Numbered from the stretch's first letter, positions 10,312 through 20,513 are shown. The stretch: DNA of 44,971 bases from Streptomyces lycii (GCF_009735685.1 NZ_WHPN01000264.1:1-44971), one strand, 5' to 3'. Notes: generated from the letters alone by a model not told the origin. Numbers and translations are program-made.

Positions 10312-10375
10312 CAGACGGCGGGAGGACCGGCCGGGCCCGGCGGCCCGTGCACCGGCTCTCACCCGTACGGCGCAG

Positions 10376-10406
10376 AGGGCGCCGAGCGGCACTCGCTCGG
10401 CGCCCT
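10376..10406 (+). terminator. Hairpin terminator after the aminopeptidase gene
   Basis: A perfect 13-bp stem (AGGGCGCCGAGCG with its complement), 5-nt loop, 65 bp beyond the stop codon. Confidence 0.75.
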
Positions 10407-10539
10407 TCGCGCGCCCCCGCACAGCCCCCGCACGCCCCCTTTCACCCACACGCCCCATTCACCCGATGGTCTTCTTTACGGCTTTTATGCTCCTGCGCCA
10501 TGGCTGCGCCCGGAGCGTCAGGACCGGTAGGCTTTCCGT

Positions 10540-10836
10540 GTGATCTTCAAGCGCATCGGAAACGGGCGGCCGTACCCGGACCACGGCCGGGAAAGCACCC
10601 GACAGTGGGCGGACGTCGCCCCACGCCCGGTCCGCCTGGACCAGCTCGTGACCACCAAGGGCCAACTCGACCTCGAGACGCTGCTCGCCGAGGACTCGAC
10701 CTTCTACGGGGACCTGTTCGCCCATGTCGTGAAGTGGCAGGGCGACCTCTATCTGGAGGACGGTCTGCACCGCGCGGTGCGCGCGGCGCTCCAGCAGCGG
10801 CAGGTGCTGCACGCGCGCGTGCTCGAACTCGACTGA
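10540..10836 (+). CDS. Small conserved protein of unknown function (sometimes labelled VapB-like)
   Basis: A 98-residue soluble protein starting MIFKRIGNGRPYPDHGRES. It is strongly conserved in Streptomyces upstream of the LytR_C gene, as I recall it. Some annotations call it a VapB-family antitoxin, but no PIN-domain toxin is adjacent, so I do not adopt that name. GTG 10540 is the start; the GTG two bases earlier runs straight into a stop. Codon bias is strongly that of a real gene. A ribosome site is weak (GGTAGG). Function unknown. Confidence 0.78.
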   Translation: MIFKRIGNGRPYPDHGRESTRQWADVAPRPVRLDQLVTTKGQLDLETLLAEDSTFYGDLFAHVVKWQGDLYLEDGLHRAVRAALQQRQVLHARVLELD

Positions 10837-10980
10837 CGCCGCGTTTCCCGGCCGGCACCCCACCCGGTTGCCCTTTCGGACCTTCTTGTTGACGGTGCGG
10901 TTGGCCCTTTCGGGTCGCTCTGCCCGCCACGCGTTGATCGTTTAGTAGTCAGAAATGACCACTCGGACTACCCTTGCTCC

Positions 10981-11622
10981 ATGAGCATGCTGACACCCCC
11001 CGGCATGGGCGGTAAGTACCGGATCACCGGGAACCGGTACCCGCGAATGCGCAGGCCCCGGCACCGGCGCCGGTTCTTCGTCGCGGCCTCCGGCGCCGCG
11101 GTCGCCCTGTCGCTCGTGGGGTGGGGCTCGCTCCAGCTCGTCGACATCTTCACCGGCAACGGCGGCACGGCCCGGGCCGCGGGCGGCGGCAAGGGCTGCT
11201 CGGCGCAGCGGACCGGAGCGTCGCCCTCCGCCAAGGCGACGGCCTCGAAGCTCCCGAAGCCCGGCGAGATCACGGTGAACGTCTACAACGCCACGACCCG
11301 CAGCGGACTGGCCAAGGACACCGCCGACGCGCTGAAGAAGCGCGGCTTCAAGATCGGCAAGGTCGACAACGCCTCGGCGGAGTACGACAAGAAGGTCAAG
11401 CAGTCCGGACTGCTGCTGGGCGCCCCGAAGGCCGCCGACGGGGCGTTCGAGGTGCTCGGCACCCAGCTCGACGGGACGAAGACCGTCCGGGACACGCGCA
11501 AGAGCGAGGACGTGGACCTGATCATCGGCGACGCGTTCAAGAAGCTGGAACCGGCCAAGTCCGCGGAGCGCGCCCTGACCGCGCTGGCGAACCCGTCACC
11601 GGAGCCGTCGGCGAGCTGCTGA
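10981..11622 (+). CDS. Membrane-anchored protein with LytR_C domain
   Basis: A 213-residue protein: a basic N-terminus (RPRHRRR), one transmembrane helix at about 32-56, a linker, then a LytR_C domain (about 97-190, ITVNVYNATTRSGLAKDTAD...). LytR_C domains are found at the end of LytR-CpsA-Psr cell-wall ligases; here the domain stands alone on the outer face, suggesting a cell-envelope role. The start codon is only a few bases after the likely promoter, so the transcript may be nearly leaderless. It converges with upp, 40 bp away. Confidence 0.85.
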   Translation: MSMLTPPGMGGKYRITGNRYPRMRRPRHRRRFFVAASGAAVALSLVGWGSLQLVDIFTGNGGTARAAGGGKGCSAQRTGASPSAKATASKLPKPGEITVNVYNATTRSGLAKDTADALKKRGFKIGKVDNASAEYDKKVKQSGLLLGAPKAADGAFEVLGTQLDGTKTVRDTRKSEDVDLIIGDAFKKLEPAKSAERALTALANPSPEPSASC

Positions 11623-11662
11623 CCCGCGCGTCCCGCCGACGGGGGAGGGCCGGACCGGACCG

Positions 11663-12301
11663 TCAGGCGCCGGCCGTGCCGTACATGCGGTCGCCCGCGT
11701 CGCCCAGCCCGGGAACGATGTAGCCGACCTCGTTGAGCCGCTCGTCCACCGAGGCCGTCACGACCGTGACCGGGGCGCCGTCCAGCTCGCGTTCCATCAG
11801 CTCGACGCCCTCGGGCGCCGCCAGCAGGCAGATCGCGGTGACGTCGTCGGCGCCGCGCGAGATCAGTTCGTTGATCGCGGCGATCAGGGTGCCGCCGGTG
11901 GCCAGCATCGGGTCCAGCACGTACACCTGGCGGCCCGAAAGGTCGTCCGGCATCCGGGTGGCGTAGGTGGAGGCGGTCAGCGTCTCCTCGTTGCGGACCA
12001 TCCCGAGGAAACCGACCTCCGCGGTCGGCAGCAGCCGCACCATGCCCTCCAGCATGCCCAGCCCGGCCCGGAGGATCGGCACCACCAGCGGGCGCGGGTG
12101 CGAGAGCCGCACCCCGGTCGTCGCCGTCACCGGGGTCTCGAGGTCGACCTGCTCGGTGCGTACGTCCCGGGTGGCCTCGTAGGCCAGGAGGGTCACCAGT
12201 TCGTCGGCGAGCCGCCGGAAGGTGGGGGAGTCGGTGCGCTTGTCGCGCAGCGTGGTGAGTTTGTGCGCCACCAGCGGGTGGTCGACGACGTGGATCCGCA
12301 T
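11663..12301 (-). CDS. upp: Uracil phosphoribosyltransferase
   Basis: A 212-residue pyrimidine-salvage enzyme making UMP from uracil and PRPP. The PRPP-binding loop [13 protein letters not shown] is at about 127-139 and the uracil-binding C-terminus ends in [16 protein letters not shown]. Length is that of the family (about 208-212). ATG 12301 was chosen as the conserved [10 protein letters not shown] start; longer in-frame extensions are GC-rich intergenic DNA. It is divergent from the small gene at 12640, and no other pyrimidine gene is adjacent. Confidence 0.96.
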   Translation of the reverse strand: MRIHVVDHPLVAHKLTTLRDKRTDSPTFRRLADELVTLLAYEATRDVRTEQVDLETPVTATTGVRLSHPRPLVVPILRAGLGMLEGMVRLLPTAEVGFLGMVRNEETLTASTYATRMPDDLSGRQVYVLDPMLATGGTLIAAINELISRGADDVTAICLLAAPEGVELMERELDGAPVTVVTASVDERLNEVGYIVPGLGDAGDRMYGTAGA

Positions 12302-12639
12302 GCCGTCGACAGTAACCGAGCCCCGGACCGGCCCGCGCCCCGCGTCCCGTGCGGCCTGCGCCCCGCGTCCCGGACGGCCCCGCACGGGCGGCCCGGGGCA
12401 GACCTTGCACGGCGGCCCGGAGCGGAGCCGCACGGCGGGCCGGAGCCGGGTTCCGGGTTGCGCCGCCGCCGGTCCGGGCGGATGCCGACCCCCGGACCGG
12501 TGTGATGATCGGTTCGCATCATTCGGCCCGGCCGGGGGAAAGTGGGAGGACATGGACGTCCCGGACCGCGGGGCCCGGGACGTGGCCGACCGGATCTGCC
12601 GCCCCGCCGTGAGCGAGGCCGTATGGGGTGGTGTGGACC
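12302..12639. other. 338-bp divergent upstream region
   Basis: Between upp (-) and the small gene at 12640 (+). It holds short GC-rich repeats and a weak inverted repeat TGATG/CATCA at 12503-12521, near where a promoter would be. Nothing else is visible. Confidence 0.4.
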
Positions 12640-12900
12640 ATGCCGGACCAGAAGAACAGCCGCGACGAACCCGCGCCGGCCGCGCCCGCCGGATCCGCCG
12701 GATCCGCCGGATCCGCCGGATCCGCCGCCGGCGAGCCCGGCGAGTTCGGTGAGCAGAGCGCGGCGGCCCGGCGCCGCCGGCGCGCCCAGTTCCTGCGGGA
12801 ACTGAACGAGGCGAAGGAGCTGCGGGACCGGGTGCAGCCCCGCCGCGCCCGCGCCGCCCGGATGCGCCAGCAGATGCGGATGCGTACGTTCCGTTGGTGA
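12640..12900 (+). CDS. Small basic conserved protein
   Basis: An 86-residue protein with an N-terminal low-complexity Ala/Ser/Gly stretch ([12 protein letters not shown], from a 9-bp DNA repeat) and a basic C-terminal helix, [21 protein letters not shown], ending [18 protein letters not shown]. The conserved C-terminus and position between upp and the tadA block are typical of Streptomyces. ATG 12640 begins MPDQKN; a GTG four codons earlier is possible. Function unknown; the charge suggests nucleic acid or ribosome contact, which is inference only. Confidence 0.72.
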   Translation: MPDQKNSRDEPAPAAPAGSAGSAGSAGSAAGEPGEFGEQSAAARRRRRAQFLRELNEAKELRDRVQPRRARAARMRQQMRMRTFRW

Positions 12901-13092
12901 CGGTGAGCCGCCGCTTCCGGTTCTCCGGGCTGGACTGAACAGGGACTCTCGCAGGACTGGTGCACGACGCACAGCCGAAGACCTCTCACAACGGCGAGGT
13001 TTCTGCCACGATTCCGAGTGGACGGGACCGCGGTGCCGATCGTGGCCCCGTTCGCAGCCCGGCACACGCCTATGACCAGTGGGAGAGTCACG

Positions 13093-13608
13093 GTGTACTT
13101 CGCCGCACTGCTCGCGCGCACCGAAGACGGGTGGGAAGCGAGCGACACAGAACTCGACGATGTGGAGTCCCTGGCGGACCTGGCGGACCTGGCCCGCGAG
13201 GCTTCGACCGACGACGACACGGTGATCGCCTTCATCGAACAGGAGGACGCCTGGTTCGGCGTCGTCCGGGTGGACGGCGAAGAGGACCCGCGCATCTACG
13301 TCTCCGACGCCGCGGCGGCCGCCCGCAGCTCGTACGGCGAGATCCTGCTCACCGACGAACTGCTCGGACGGGACCCGGACGACCTCGACGTGCTGGTCGA
13401 CCTCGACGGCACGGAGGACGGCGAACCCGACCAGGAGGAGGACGAGCCGTCGGACGACGAAGCCGTGCCGCCCGGCCCGATTGGAGAATCCGTTCTGCTG
13501 GAGGATCTCGGGATGTCGGCGAAGGAGCTGCTGTCCCTGGAGAGCGACGCGCTGGGAGCCATCGCGGACGCACTGGGCTGCGAGGAAATCCTGGAGGCCG
13601 TGCGCTGA
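13093..13608 (+). CDS. tRNA adenosine deaminase-associated protein
   Basis: A 171-residue, very acidic protein conserved directly upstream of tadA in actinomycetes. It has an N-terminal YFAALLARTEDGWEASD block, an acidic linker (DEPSDDEAVPPG at about 127-138) and a C-terminal helical block ending LGAIADALGCEEILEAVR. GTG 13093 was chosen over ATG 13072 because GGGAGA sits just before it and the conserved region starts there. The family name comes from its genomic link to TadA; a direct physical role in A34-to-inosine editing is unproven. Confidence 0.83.
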   Translation: MYFAALLARTEDGWEASDTELDDVESLADLADLAREASTDDDTVIAFIEQEDAWFGVVRVDGEEDPRIYVSDAAAAARSSYGEILLTDELLGRDPDDLDVLVDLDGTEDGEPDQEEDEPSDDEAVPPGPIGESVLLEDLGMSAKELLSLESDALGAIADALGCEEILEAVR

Positions 13609-15057
<1,449 letters not shown>

Positions 15058-15138
15058 CCGCACCCCGCGGACCGCTCACCGGCGGGGCCCCGGGAACCGA
15101 TTTCGAACCACGGGGCACCATCCGCTAGGCTTCCTCTC

Positions 15139-15225
15139 GGTAGCGTGTCCGAGCGGCCGAAGGAGCTCGCCTCGAAAGCGAGTGAGGGGGCAACTCCTCC
15201 GTGGGTTCAAATCCCACCGCTACCG
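15139..15225 (+). tRNA. tRNA-Ser (anticodon CGA), AICE integration target
   Basis: A class II tRNA with acceptor stem GGTAGCG/CGCTACC, long variable arm, T-loop GTTCAAATC and anticodon CGA in the CTCGAAA loop; discriminator G at 15225. The last 57 bp (15170-15226) are repeated at 31063-31119, so this copy has had its 3' half restored by an integrated element and remains functional. Confidence 0.95.
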
Positions 15226-15226
15226 C
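15170..15226. repeat. attL (57-bp direct repeat, tRNA-proximal copy)
   Basis: Identical over 57 bp to 31063-31119, from the anticodon loop to one base past the discriminator. Flanks differ immediately (G before and A after here; A before and T after in the other copy). Confidence 0.93.
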
Positions 15227-15233
15227 AGGTGGA

Positions 15234-15268
15234 CGAAGGGGCCCGGCTCATCGAGCCGGGCCCCTTCG
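15234..15268 (+). terminator. Terminator supplied by the element to the restored tRNA
   Basis: A perfect 16-bp stem with a 3-nt ATC loop just inside the element. It replaces the chromosomal tRNA terminator, now displaced to 31124-31160. Confidence 0.82.
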
Positions 15269-15386
15269 CGCGTCTCCGTCTCAGTTTCCGTCTCAGTTGG
15301 TCCGGCCAGTCGCTGCCCGGCCAGGCGCACACGGCTTTGCTGCCATCCCGGGCGTGGCTCTCGGTGGGATACGTGAGACTGTCTTC

Positions 15387-16571
15387 GTGTCCACGATCGG
15401 TTTCCTCATCGCGGTTTCCCCATGGTTGATCTTGGTTGGGATGCTTCTGCTTATCATCCCTGGACCGGTTCAACGCTGGGTGTCGACGTCCATTGAGCGC
15501 TTCGAGCGACGGCGCGCCGACTTGGGTCTGCGTCGAGCTGCTCCGCTTCTGACGCAGATACTGCTACTGCCACCTCGTATACAAGATCGAGTCGGCGGCC
15601 ACGGATTGGCCGCTCTGTATGTAGTGCGGTGGTGGCGCGCCCGACCCCTGGCCGGGCCAATTAAGACAGTCCGGTTTTTCTTGCTGCTATTCGTCTTGGC
15701 GCACGTTGCTGACATGGCCGACTGGGAGAACTTAAGGTTGAGCGCTGATCCGGGACCGCAGCCCGGCATAGTGCAGGAACTGCTCAGCAACATTTTGGCT
15801 GTGCCGATTTCGGTGCGTGACTGGGATATGTCTGCGATCGGTAAGGTAACGGGGTTTCTCCTCTTCACCCTAATCCTGATCGTTGAAGTGCGAGTCATCA
15901 ATCGCATGAACCTCAGCAATTCTGGCAACGGCGCGATGTATGCCGCCTATGACCTAGAAAGCCTCGACGGCTACCCGATCAAGGAAAGTGCGCGAACGGA
16001 GGACCGGCGCTCCTGGCCTGTCGTTGCACTGTTTACGGTCGCAGCTCAGTGCGCCACGGTTCTCCGTCGCTGGGAGGAAACCCAGCCGGACTGCCAGATC
16101 CCGCGAGTTTCCATGCAGCCGGTTGAGCGCGCCGTCTGGATGGCCCATCGCACCCGCCGAGCCAGAGCCAGACGGCACAATGAAAGGCAGTTCAAGACTC
16201 ATGCCGCGCTGGTGGTGGGCGCGCTACGAAGGGCCGAAGCCCGGCAGGACTCCGAGCCGGGCCGCGCCCTTGAAGACCTCATCGTGATGTTGCTGACGAT
16301 CGCCGAACGCTACGCCGAGGGCCGTGTCGACGACCTTCTCGACGCAGGCCAATTGGCCGGTGTGGCTCCGGCCGCACCAAGGGAACGCCTACGGCTTCTC
16401 GTGGTGGGCGCCGTGGTTGTGCTGGTCATGGCTGGTGCGTCCGTCATTGGATTGCCTGATGCTGCCCTCGTTCCTTTACTGCCGGCAGTGGTGCTGTTCG
16501 TTGCAGTCATCTTCAACCGCAGTCGGATACCAAGTGCTGGGCAGCTCACCGATTTCCTCATCCCTCGGTGA
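15387..16571 (+). CDS. Element-borne multi-pass membrane protein of unknown function
   Basis: A 394-residue protein between attL and int. Likely membrane segments are about 4-25, 95-111, 152-170 and two near the C-terminus (about 345-385). The central cytoplasmic part has an Arg-rich helix (RTRRARARRHNERQ). GC and third-position bias are lower than in the surrounding chromosome, which suggests recent acquisition. GTG 15387 puts the first helix at the N-terminus; only a weak GTGAG precedes it. It is convergent with int. No family recognised. A role in exclusion, phage defence or envelope is possible but unsupported. Confidence 0.7.
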   Translation: MSTIGFLIAVSPWLILVGMLLLIIPGPVQRWVSTSIERFERRRADLGLRRAAPLLTQILLLPPRIQDRVGGHGLAALYVVRWWRARPLAGPIKTVRFFLLLFVLAHVADMADWENLRLSADPGPQPGIVQELLSNILAVPISVRDWDMSAIGKVTGFLLFTLILIVEVRVINRMNLSNSGNGAMYAAYDLESLDGYPIKESARTEDRRSWPVVALFTVAAQCATVLRRWEETQPDCQIPRVSMQPVERAVWMAHRTRRARARRHNERQFKTHAALVVGALRRAEARQDSEPGRALEDLIVMLLTIAERYAEGRVDDLLDAGQLAGVAPAAPRERLRLLVVGAVVVLVMAGASVIGLPDAALVPLLPAVVLFVAVIFNRSRIPSAGQLTDFLIPR

Positions 16572-16677
16572 GGCCGGAGAACCTGCTGCAGCCCTCTCCG
16601 CTCACCACAGGACAGCATTATGGGCGGATAGCGCATCTTGAGTTGTAGCATCCTGGTCGGCACGTCAGCATGATCCG

Positions 16678-16712
16678 CGAGGGGGCCACCTCGACATTAA
16701 GCAGCCCCCTCG
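16678..16712. terminator. Terminator between int and the membrane protein gene
   Basis: A 9-bp stem CGAGGGGGC/GCCCCCTCG with a 17-nt loop, followed on the plus strand by an AT-rich run. It lies between two convergent genes and could serve both. Confidence 0.65.
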
Positions 16713-16726
16713 ACTTATTTTATCAA

Positions 16727-17986
16727 CTATGCGCGACCACTTGGACCGTCGATAGGACTGTTTCTTTCCGGTTCCCAGATGAGTCCATCGACCTGCCGGG
16801 CAACATCGCTACGGACGGAGTCCACCATGTGCTGATACCTCGCAGCCATGGCCGTGGAAGACCACCCCATCAGCCCCATGACGGCCCGCTCCGGTACTCC
16901 CAGGATGAGCAGCACCGTGGCCGCTGTGTGCCGGGCATCGTGCAACCGGCCGTCTCGAACCTTGGCGACGGACAACAGCTCCTTCCAGTCGTCGTAGTCC
17001 GTTCGGGGTGACGTTCCACGGCCGGTCTCGGTGGCGAAGAGCCAGCCCTCGTCTGTCCAGCGGTCGCCGGCCGCCGCCCGCTCGGCTTCCTGCCGGGCTT
17101 GGTGGGTGCGCAACAGGTCCACGAGCTGTTGGGGCAGTCCTACGGCCCGCCGCCCCGCGCGGGACTTCGTGTCGGCCGTCTCCGGGTTCGTCCGGCGCCG
17201 CTGCGGGCAGTACCCGGCTTTTCGCCCGCAGGTGTCACCGCAGCCGTGCGCGTACCGCGGCCGCCGTCGACTGCGGCGCACCATGATGACGCCGTTGTCG
17301 AGGTCGACGTCACTCCACTTGAGCCCGAGCGCTTCGCCCTGCCGGAGCCCGAGGGCGAGCGCCACGGCCCAGCGAGCGGCGTTGCGGCGGCGGTCCGCCG
17401 CCCGGAGCAGGCGGCGGACCTCTTCGACGGTGTACGGCTCGATCTCCTCTTCCCGGACGCGCGGCGCCTTGGCGAGCCGTACCGGATTCTGCCCGAGGTG
17501 CCCACGCCGTACCGCCTCGTTCAGGGCCGTGCGGAACGTCCGGTGCACCTGGTGAGCCGTGGCGGGCCTGCTGCCGGTCGCCTGCATCCTCGCGTAGAAG
17601 TGCTCGATGTGCTCCGGCTTGAGCCGGTCAAGGCGGTGCGCTCCGAGGCCGGGGATGAGGTGCTTCCGGACCGCGACACCGTAGCCGACCATCGTGTTCT
17701 CGTTGACGGCGAGCGGGGCAATGTTCTCGATCCAGTGCGTCAGCCAGGTCCTGACGGTCCAGGCCCGGCCCGGCTTCCGCACACTCTTGGCGTCACGCTG
17801 GCGCTCCAGGTCCCGCACAGCCGCGGTGACCTCGGCGCGGGTCTTCCGCTCGACATGGCGGCGGTCCGGCTTGCCGTCGTCTCGTACGCCGACGGTCACA
17901 CGGCCGTGCCACTTGCCGTCCTTGCCGAGGTAAACCGATGACCGGCCGTTCGGCTGCCGGGTGCGCTTCCTGTTCTCATCTGTCAT
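16727..17986 (-). CDS. int: Tyrosine site-specific recombinase (AICE integrase)
   Basis: A 419-residue integrase that recombines attP with the tRNA-Ser attB. It has an N-terminal arm-binding region, a core-binding SAM-like domain (about 75-165) and the catalytic domain (about 185-395). Catalytic residues visible are Arg215 (LGLRQGEALGLKW), Lys274 (DTKSRAG), His349 and Arg352 (LHDARHTAAT), Trp375 in place of the second His, and Tyr384 (ARYQHM). An inserted Cys cluster (about 249-260, CGDTCGRKAGYC) is a feature I associate with AICE integrases. Stop and attL are separated only by the cargo membrane gene. It lies 10 bp downstream of xis. Confidence 0.95.
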   Translation of the reverse strand: MTDENRKRTRQPNGRSSVYLGKDGKWHGRVTVGVRDDGKPDRRHVERKTRAEVTAAVRDLERQRDAKSVRKPGRAWTVRTWLTHWIENIAPLAVNENTMVGYGVAVRKHLIPGLGAHRLDRLKPEHIEHFYARMQATGSRPATAHQVHRTFRTALNEAVRRGHLGQNPVRLAKAPRVREEEIEPYTVEEVRRLLRAADRRRNAARWAVALALGLRQGEALGLKWSDVDLDNGVIMVRRSRRRPRYAHGCGDTCGRKAGYCPQRRRTNPETADTKSRAGRRAVGLPQQLVDLLRTHQARQEAERAAAGDRWTDEGWLFATETGRGTSPRTDYDDWKELLSVAKVRDGRLHDARHTAATVLLILGVPERAVMGLMGWSSTAMAARYQHMVDSVRSDVARQVDGLIWEPERNSPIDGPSGRA

Positions 17987-17996
17987 GGGGATCTCC

Positions 17997-18296
17997 TCAA
18001 ACGGCCACGGTGTGAGCCGGGCGGTGGGGCTGGCGGCGACGGCTGTTCACGAATTCGGGAACGGCATCGGCCGGCACCCGGCGCAGCCCTCCGACCGTGA
18101 TGGACTCCAGCTCGCCCGAGCGGATGAGCCGAAAGCAGACGGTCCGGCCGACGCTCAGGCGCCGGGCGGCTTCTTCGACGGTCAGCAGCACGACCGTGGG
18201 GTCGTAGGCCAGCTCACCGGATTCGGGCCGATCGCCCACGGTCCGGCCCTCCGGCTCGGCCGTGACATGTGACAGTGCGACAGCTGTGACAGTCAT
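17997..18296 (-). CDS. xis: Excisionase / helix-turn-helix DNA-binding protein
   Basis: A 99-residue protein with a MerR-like winged helix (LLTVEEAARRLSVGRTVCFRLIRSG, about residues 37-61, then VGGLRRVPADAVPEFV) as in AICE excisionases, which bend att DNA and bias Int toward excision. The ATG at 18296 overlaps the TGA of the upstream ATPase gene (ATGA), and int begins 10 bp after its stop. The replication, excision and integration genes thus form one minus-strand operon. Confidence 0.87.
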   Translation of the reverse strand: MTVTAVALSHVTAEPEGRTVGDRPESGELAYDPTVVLLTVEEAARRLSVGRTVCFRLIRSGELESITVGGLRRVPADAVPEFVNSRRRQPHRPAHTVAV

Positions 18297-19318
18297 GACC
18301 CGCCCCCGTGTTCGGGAGCGCGGTAACCACCGTCGGCGCGCAAGAGCTGTGAGTCCGCGACCATGCGGGAACAGGTCTGGCGAACCAAGCTCGGGTCGAT
18401 CCCGGTCGCCTCGGCGATGCCCTTGGGCTTGGCTCCCGGGTTCGCCCGGACGTAGCGCAGGACATCGGCGCGGGTGTCGCCGATGGTGTGGTCGGTGGCG
18501 GGGCCGTCGAGCAGCTGCCAGGCTCCGGCCGCCGCGTGGAACTGCAGCGCGTATTCGGCTTCGTCCACGTCGCGGCCGGTGACGTGTAGTACGCCGTCGG
18601 CCTTGCCGCGGGCCCGCTTGAGTACGAGCGTGGCGTCTGCGGCTCCGGCCAGTCCGTTGGTGCCGGAGACCTCGGTGAGGAAGTCGTCCGAGCCTGCCTT
18701 GCGGACGTGGTGGACCAGGACGACGGCGACGCCGTAGTGATCGGCGAGCCGCTTTGCGTGGCCGACGGCGGCATAGTCGGCGTCGTAGGCGGAGGCTCCG
18801 GGGGCGGAGGCGCCGCGCATCTTGGCGAAGACGTCGATGACGACCATGCGGGCGTCCGGGTTGCGGTCCAGCCAGTTGGCAATTGCCTCGTTCCCGCCCT
18901 GCGGAAGCGGCGGGCACTGGGTGGCCAGGGTCAGCCCGGCCGGGGCCGGGGCGCCGCCCAGGATCTTGCCCATACGGGACTGGAGACGGCGCGGCGTGTC
19001 CTCCAGGGCGAGGTAGAGCACCGGGCCGCCGTCGACGGGCACCGTGTCGAACGCCCGGCCGCCGGCCGCGACCGAGAGCCCGAGCCCGAGGGACATCCAG
19101 GACTTGCCGACCTTGGGCGGCCCGCACAGCAGGTTCACGCCCTCGGAGAGGATGCCGGGCACGGCCCATTTCGGCTCGGGGAACTCGGTGGCCATCAGCT
19201 CGGCCGCGCTCCAGGCGGTGCGGGTGCGCTCCCGCGAGCCGGGCTCGGCCGGGGCCGGGGGCGGACCCTCCGGCACGGAGTACAGGTGCTGCGGGGTGAG
19301 CGGGTCGAGGGTGGTCAT
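18293..19318 (-). CDS. AAA/RecA-fold replication ATPase (RepA-like)
   Basis: A 341-residue ATPase of the RepA/AAA_25 type (a RecA-like fold related to hexameric replicative helicases). Walker A is GPPKVGKS at 66-73, Walker B is MVVIDVF around 158-164, and VLVHHVRKAGSDD (about 200-212) fits the sensor/arginine-finger region. The C-terminal part (about 275-335) looks like a winged helix. It is coupled by ATGA overlaps to the Prim-Pol gene upstream and xis downstream. With the Prim-Pol it probably forms the element's replication initiation machinery, in place of a pSAM2-type RepSA. Confidence 0.88.
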   Translation of the reverse strand: MTTLDPLTPQHLYSVPEGPPPAPAEPGSRERTRTAWSAAELMATEFPEPKWAVPGILSEGVNLLCGPPKVGKSWMSLGLGLSVAAGGRAFDTVPVDGGPVLYLALEDTPRRLQSRMGKILGGAPAPAGLTLATQCPPLPQGGNEAIANWLDRNPDARMVVIDVFAKMRGASAPGASAYDADYAAVGHAKRLADHYGVAVVLVHHVRKAGSDDFLTEVSGTNGLAGAADATLVLKRARGKADGVLHVTGRDVDEAEYALQFHAAAGAWQLLDGPATDHTIGDTRADVLRYVRANPGAKPKGIAEATGIDPSLVRQTCSRMVADSQLLRADGGYRAPEHGGGS

Positions 19319-20175
19319 GCCGCCACCTGCCGGGGGCGCCGCGCTCCGGCTCGCAGGCCGGAACGGATCGTGCGCTGCGTCTCGCCGGGCCTCTGCCCGA
19401 CCTGAGCGGCGGCGTCGGCGAGCCAGGCCGCGACGGCGTCCTCGGCGAGCGCGCCCCCGGCAACAAGCTGTCCGAGGGCGACGGCGGCGAGGTACAGCGC
19501 GTTGTTGTGGCCGTCCGGGGGCGAGGTGGTCACGCGCTCCAGCTCGGCCGTCACGGCGGCGCGCAGGTAGGCGCCGCGGCGGTCGGTGGCCAGCGGCACC
19601 GCGATGGGCTTTTGCGGCGGCAGGGGTGCCGGGCGCAGCAGCTCGGCGAGCCAGCTCGGGAGCGGCGCGGGCTCGGTGTCGAGGGTGACGGCGTAGGACC
19701 GGCCGCCCACGATGCTCCCGGCCGCGACGACGTAGCCGCCGTGCGCGCGGGTGTCGACCTTCGGGGCGAGCTTGCCCGCGCTGTTACGCAGCTGCTCGCC
19801 CTCGGGAGCGGTGAAGTACAGGTGTGCGCCGCCGCTGCCCGTGGCGACCGTGTACGTCTCGGGCGGGTGCGGGGTGGCGGCCTTCTCCTGACACAGGGCA
19901 CGGAAGGTGTCGGCGCCGTCCGGGCCGGTCTCCTCGGGGTGCTTGGGCCTGTCGAGGTCGACCACGACCAATCCGGAGGGACCGGCAGCGATGCCGATGT
20001 TGTACGGGGCGTGGGCCCAGCACCGGGCGATGCGGTCGGGGTCGGTGGTGGCCCGGGTCTCCCACGAGGTGATGACGGGGCGCTTGCCGCCGGGGATGAG
20101 GGGGAAGACGTGCCAGCCGCGTTCGGCGGCGGCCAGGGCGGTGCGGGGCAGCGCTGAAGCGCTGGGGTAGGGCAT
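19315..20175 (-). CDS. Bifunctional DNA primase/polymerase (Prim-Pol, AEP superfamily)
   Basis: A 286-residue protein with an archaeo-eukaryotic primase-type domain. The metal motif is Asp73-x-Asp75 (VVVDLDRP) and the nucleotide-binding motif SGGAHLYF has His118. A helical C-terminal segment follows from about 205. ATG 20175 was chosen because AAGGAG at 20184-20189 precedes it and the domain begins directly after; the open frame continues upstream without a ribosome site. The 5' leader contains a 42-nt stem-loop that recurs upstream of the gene at 27005. Prim-Pols in AICEs are known to serve autonomous replication. Confidence 0.9.
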   Translation of the reverse strand: MPYPSASALPRTALAAAERGWHVFPLIPGGKRPVITSWETRATTDPDRIARCWAHAPYNIGIAAGPSGLVVVDLDRPKHPEETGPDGADTFRALCQEKAATPHPPETYTVATGSGGAHLYFTAPEGEQLRNSAGKLAPKVDTRAHGGYVVAAGSIVGGRSYAVTLDTEPAPLPSWLAELLRPAPLPPQKPIAVPLATDRRGAYLRAAVTAELERVTTSPPDGHNNALYLAAVALGQLVAGGALAEDAVAAWLADAAAQVGQRPGETQRTIRSGLRAGARRPRQVAA

Positions 20176-20213
20176 TCTGGTGTCTCCTTCTCGGCTTTCG
20201 GCCGGGTTGGGGA

Positions 20214-20255
20214 CCGTGGCGGGCGACACTTCTTGGTCGGAGGCGCCCGCCACGG
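20214..20255 (-). promoter_or_regulatory. Conserved leader stem-loop, copy 1 (upstream of Prim-Pol)
   Basis: On the minus strand, a 12-bp stem (CCGTGGCGGGCG with CGCCCGCCACGG) closes an 18-nt loop containing CCTCCGACCAAG. A matching 42-nt copy is at 27040-27081 and TCCCCAACCC follows both stems. This copy ends 39 nt before the Prim-Pol ATG and starts 7 nt after the upstream stop. The loop CTCC could pair with the GGAG ribosome site downstream. It is probably an RNA control element; a protein-binding DNA site is the alternative. Confidence 0.72.
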
Positions 20256-20261
20256 GCACAG

Positions 20262-20513
20262 CTAGGCCGCGTTGCGGCGGTGGGTCGGGAAATCCAGGAC
20301 GGTCGCGAGCGGCTTCGGCGCGGGCTGGCGCGGCGCCTTGACCCGCCCGGCCGGTGGCGGCTCCGGTGCCTCGGGTACGGGCTGGAAGGCGGCGCAGGCG
20401 GCGGCCTCGGCCTCGTCCCGGCGGCGGGCCCGTCGGTGGCCAGCCACGCAGACCGGTCCGGCGATGGCGGCGGGGGCGATGAGCACGGCCGCCGCGATGA
20501 GGTCGGCGCTCAC
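20262..20513 (-). CDS. Small membrane protein of the AICE
   Basis: An 83-residue protein: an N-terminal transmembrane helix (SADLIAAAVLIAPAAIAGPVCVAG) and a basic, Pro-rich cytoplasmic tail ending LATVLDFPTHRRNAA. The start is GTG 20513, overlapping the stop of the upstream gene (GTGA). Small membrane proteins in this position are usual in AICEs and Streptomyces plasmids and are often linked to plasmid spread in mycelium. No specific function can be given. Confidence 0.68.
   Translation of the reverse strand: MSADLIAAAVLIAPAAIAGPVCVAGHRRARRRDEAEAAACAAFQPVPEAPEPPPAGRVKAPRQPAPKPLATVLDFPTHRRNAA

Noticed and set aside
10540..10836. VapB antitoxin of a toxin-antitoxin system
   Set aside because: No PIN-domain or other toxin gene is adjacent, and the neighbours are conserved housekeeping genes.
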